Of a stretch of 64,000 nucleotides of DNA, positions 60,670-64,000 are shown piece after piece. The DNA is taken from assembly GCF_009905375.1 (NCBI RefSeq), contig NC_133655.1, positions 38,583,437 through 38,647,436 of the forward strand, read 5' to 3'. A program made the translations under genes and the position numbers. Positions within the stretch are counted from its first letter, which is position 1, and each line of letters begins with the position of its first letter. The notes below the pieces were generated by a model that saw only the letters and a program-made list of their open reading frames with translations, was not told where the DNA came from and did not search any database. The stretch is from Apium graveolens (taxonomy: Eukaryota > Streptophyta > Magnoliopsida > Apiales > Apiaceae).

Positions 60670-62416
60670 CTTACCATCATTAAACCTTTGGTTACTAAAA
60701 TTAAATATGTTTTTACTCCTACTAATCGCTTTTCAGGATATTTGTCCAGCTATTCTTGTAATCCTTCTGATCAATCTATCATGGCATATTCTAATATTAT
60801 GTTTGAATCAAATTTTTATTACAAAATTGTTACCAATCCACAATGGGTTCAAGCTATGTAGAAGGAACTCGATGCTTTGAAAGCCAATAACACCTGGTCT
60901 TTGGTTTTATTACCCCCAAGAAAGCATACAATTGGTTGTAAATGGGTCTTTAAAGTTAAGTAATTGCCTAATGGGGAAGTAGATAGGTTTAAGGCTCGAT
61001 TGGTTTCCAAGGGTTATACTCAAGCATCTAGTATCGATTATCATGACACGTATGCTCCAGTTGTTAAAATGGTCATTATTCCAGCTCTATTGGCTATTGC
61101 TGTAGCAAAAGGTTGGTTTTTTTAGCAGCTGGATGTTAATAACGCATTTCTACATGGGGACTTAATTGAGAAAGTTTATATGCACCCACCTTTGGGATAT
61201 AAATTTAATTTCTTCTAGTCAGGTCTGGTTTTTTATTTGAATAATTTGATTTACAATTTGAAATATGCATCGCGTGAATGGTTTGCCAAACTAACATCTT
61301 CATTAATTCAAGCTAGTTACAAATAGTCGTTGATAGAATATTCTTTGTTCACATATAATTGCGGATCTGTGTTTGTAGCAGTGCTGGTTTATTTCGATAA
61401 CATCTTGCTTGTTGGTAGTGATATTCCCACAATCCAGTCTTTGAAAACTATGTTGGATGATCAATTCAGTATTAAGGATATGGGTCCAATCAAGTATTAT
61501 TTGGGTCTTGAAGTACACAAAAATGAGCAAGGTATCCTTTTGAACCAACCGAAGTTTATTAATGATTTGTTGAAATAAGCCAATATGTCAGATTGTAAGC
61601 CTTTATCAGTTCCAATTGCTCCTCATATTAAATTATTTGGTGATGATCAATCTGAAAAATTGCTTCATGATTCCCCCTTATACAGATCAATGTTGAGTAA
61701 GTTTCTTTACCTTACATCCTCTCGCCCAGATATAGCTTATTCTATGAATCACTTAGCCAATTTCTACTTGCTCCTCTTATTACACATTTTGAAGTTGTTA
61801 CGCGGGTTTTTCGATATCTTAAACATACTTCTAGTCATGGATTATTATTTCCTACCAATAATCCACTGGATTTTAAGGGTTATAGCGATAGTGATTGGGA
61901 TGGAAATGTCATAGGCGATCTGTTGGTGGATATTATTTCTTGCTAGGATCTGTTGTTATTTCATGGCGTGCTAAGAAGCAAAAAGTGATATCTCGCAGTT
62001 CTGCTAAAGCAGAATACAGAGCCTTGGCTTATGCTTCATGTGAAGTTTTATGGCTTCAGAATCTTCTTACTGAATTGACTACCCCAGTTACCAATACCAC
62101 TTTGTTTTGTGATAGTAAAGTTACCATTGATCTCACTAGCAACCCATTTTATCATGCTCGAACCAAATACATTGAGTTAAATGTCCATTTTGTTCGAGAA
62201 AAGATTACTGTACGCTTGTTTACAGTCACTCAGATTGGATCTAAGGATAATCTAGCTGATCTTCTTATGAAAGGACTAGACAAAGTTCCAATTGGTTTTG
62301 CACCTCCAAATTGGGACTCAACTTATTCTACTATGCCTTGGTATGCTGCTGAGTCCTCAATTTATGGAGGGGATGGTACATGTTCTAAGGCCGCAGTAAT
62401 GACAGTTCGAAAGTAA
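60670..62416 (+). pseudogene. Copia A, right fragment: RT and RNase H (broken)
   Basis: The RT N-terminus (WVQAM then KELDALKANNTWSLV, WVFKVK) continues with stops at roughly 60858, 60961, 61123, 61216 and 61324. The active site reads YFDN (about 61390) instead of YVDD. Downstream, SIKDMGPIKYYLGLEV is clear. RNase H is frameshifted near 61910, then ISRSSAKAEYRALAYASCEVLWLQ and HFVREKI are well preserved. The frame ends at 62414 with an unusual tail (PPNWDSTYSTMPWYAAE) not typical of copia ends. No polypurine tract or 3' LTR follows, so the natural end may be missing. Confidence 0.8.
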
Positions 62417-63389
62417 TGCAGAAAGGAAGCGAAGAAAAAGCAAACGCTGATCCTTGCAAGGACTCTCAAATGAGAAATCCTAAAACACCTTGAATTCACA
62501 AGGCAAACCTTGAATCTACGAGGAAAAATTCTTGATTCCACAAGAAGATAAAGAGAAAACTCTTTAGCTTTTTATTCAATCAAAGATATCAATATGTTAT
62601 ATTGTAGTATTGTTTATACTGGGATAATAAATACTAAAACAAAATAAAATAAAATCCTAATAAAAATAAATATTTATTACAAGGTAGCGTGATCATGCAG
62701 TCTTGAGCGGGCTCATGCACCACAATCTCAAGCCACTAGAACATTTTTCTGTTTTGGCATGATCATGTAGCCCGTCAGCATGATAATGTTGTTGTTCTCC
62801 CTTTCCCTCTTAAACAATTTCCTATTTTGGCATTATCATACATCATGTTTGCATGATCATACTGTTATCCTCACTTGCTTCCTTGCATATCCATGCATGT
62901 CAGGTTTCTCTTTAAAATTACGGGTCTCTTGTCTTATATCAGTCTGCTCCACTTCTAAAATAACTCGACCTTGAGTTCTTATCTAAAATCAAAATATTGT
63001 ATGTCTCTTTCTTATCTCTCCGTGATGATATTTTTTTAGACAAATTCTCTATTGAAATCTTTATTTAGCTTTCTCCTCAGAAATAATTTTTAAATATGAA
63101 ATCACCAGAAGAATCAAACCAAACAAATCATGATTAACCATAGCAAGCCCAAATTTACAATCCACATAGGAATACTCTTGTGTTATATCAAGGAACACCA
63201 CACATTCACATGGTTTCTTCAAGACATCTTATCATCCAACGAATACATAACATAATTCCCATCATTATCAATGAAGTCAACTGTTTCCTCTCTACTTTTG
63301 TGACATAAGTTCATATTAAACTGATAAGGCCTATTCAATATTATCTGGCATGCTCACACATCAAAATTATCAGAAACGGTAGCATCCTT
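62417..63389 (+). other. Unassigned sequence right of copia A
   Basis: About 1 kb with no convincing gene. It contains several GCATGATCAT-type words (62690-62870), an AT-rich block around 62620-62690, and short Lys-coding and Leu-coding frames of no clear value. It could be old LTR or host intergenic DNA. Confidence 0.4.
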
Positions 63390-64000
63390 TGAAGGGTTTC
63401 GAGCACAAAAACGCAACGAAAACAGTAATTAAAAATGTGAAAAACCAGAATTTTCAAAACCTGCCGCAAGATCCATGCGAAAAACAATATTTAATTCGTA
63501 GATCAGATTGTTTACCTTAAGAAGCTTTACAAAATGGTTGACTAATGGAGATCCAAAGTTGTTCAATCACCACGCATCCCGCTCTCGCGATCTACGCTCT
63601 ATCGGTATCCACACGAATGCTTGAACTCAAGGATTGGATGTGTACTAGCACAAACTCGTTTCTTCTTGCTCTCTCCATCTTCTCTCTTGGTGGCTAGGGT
63701 TTAGTAAAAGTCTCTTACCTCAAAATCAGCCACATAAGAGATATTATATAGAGAGTATAATAAGAATTATAACTCTTAACTAATTAGGAGTTATTATTAA
63801 TTCGAAATTCCTATTTGTATAATGATTAAGTCACACTTAATTATTTAACAAATAAAATTCATAATTAATATTTGTAAATTCGAATATCAATATTTATCTA
63901 AGTAATTCGAATTACTTTAATATAATTTAAATCCAATTTAAATTAAATAATCCTTTAAGCATTCTTTGTGTATGACCCTATAGGTTATTATTACGTTGAC
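63390..64000 (-). repeat. Partial LTR of another copia-like element, minus strand
   Basis: The minus strand has the plan of the end of a copia LTR similar in type to copia C. From right to left: ACCTATAGGGTCATAC (compare ACCTACAGGGTCACAC in copia C), long AT-rich stretch, a CTATATAATA TATA-like word, an AAACCCTAGCCACC leader, and a possible LTR end CGAAACCCTTCA at 63390. No PBS is seen next to it, so it may be a solo or truncated LTR. It continues beyond the window. Confidence 0.5.

Noticed and set aside
62780..62974. 64-residue Leu/Ser-rich ORF
   Set aside because: Low complexity, no start context, no neighbouring coding signal.

Overview
This window is plant nuclear DNA made almost entirely of LTR retrotransposons. 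No host gene, rRNA, tRNA gene or CRISPR array could be supported. A flowering plant is indicated by Ty1/copia and Ty3/gypsy elements of plant lineages (chromodomain-bearing Tekay/Del type, Tat/Retand type with a second RNase H, SIRE/Maximus type), by primer-binding sites matching the 3' end of initiator-methionine tRNA, and by a SINE fragment resembling the angiosperm 'Angio-domain'. An umbellifer or other asterid is only a guess from family resemblance.

Layout. (1) 1-11499: a minus-strand gypsy element with long LTRs and a ~5.6 kb interior in which I recognise no gag-pol (LARD-like). Its left LTR is cut by the window start and carries a SINE missing from the right LTR. (2) 11500-12864 and 60670-62416: two halves of an old, dead copia element (copia A). 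(3) Copia A is split by a Tat-type gypsy element (12865-60669, about 11.5 kb once nested DNA is removed). (4) Inside the Tat integrase sits a SIRE-type copia (copia B, 18343-30417). (5) The Tat 3' region carries an antisense, intron-containing gene (31571-33563), a 92-bp tandem repeat, and a minus-strand solo LTR of a Tekay family (34750-59005). (6) That solo LTR is split by copia C (35689-56087), and copia C is split by a full-length Tekay element D (40421-53886). (7) 62417-63389 holds nothing I recognise, and the right edge (63390-64000) is part of another minus-strand LTR.

Four insertions have matching 5-bp target duplications: copia B GGTAG, solo LTR CATCA, copia C TAGGG, Tekay D ATCCG. 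For the Tat element the match is 4 of 5 (CTAAC/CTTAC). The nesting gives the order copia A, then Tat, then solo LTR (parent element), then copia C, then Tekay D. Copia B also post-dates Tat.

Every gag-pol is broken. Tekay D is the least decayed: one frame with seven nonsense codons and the catalytic residues I could locate still present. Copia C has lost most of its coding capacity but keeps both LTRs, PBS, PPT and a 1.8 kb leader. That leader holds two ordered arrays: four 27-bp palindromes, and a family of stem-loops with a conserved 12-nt loop and compensating stems. This leader is the best candidate for something not previously described.
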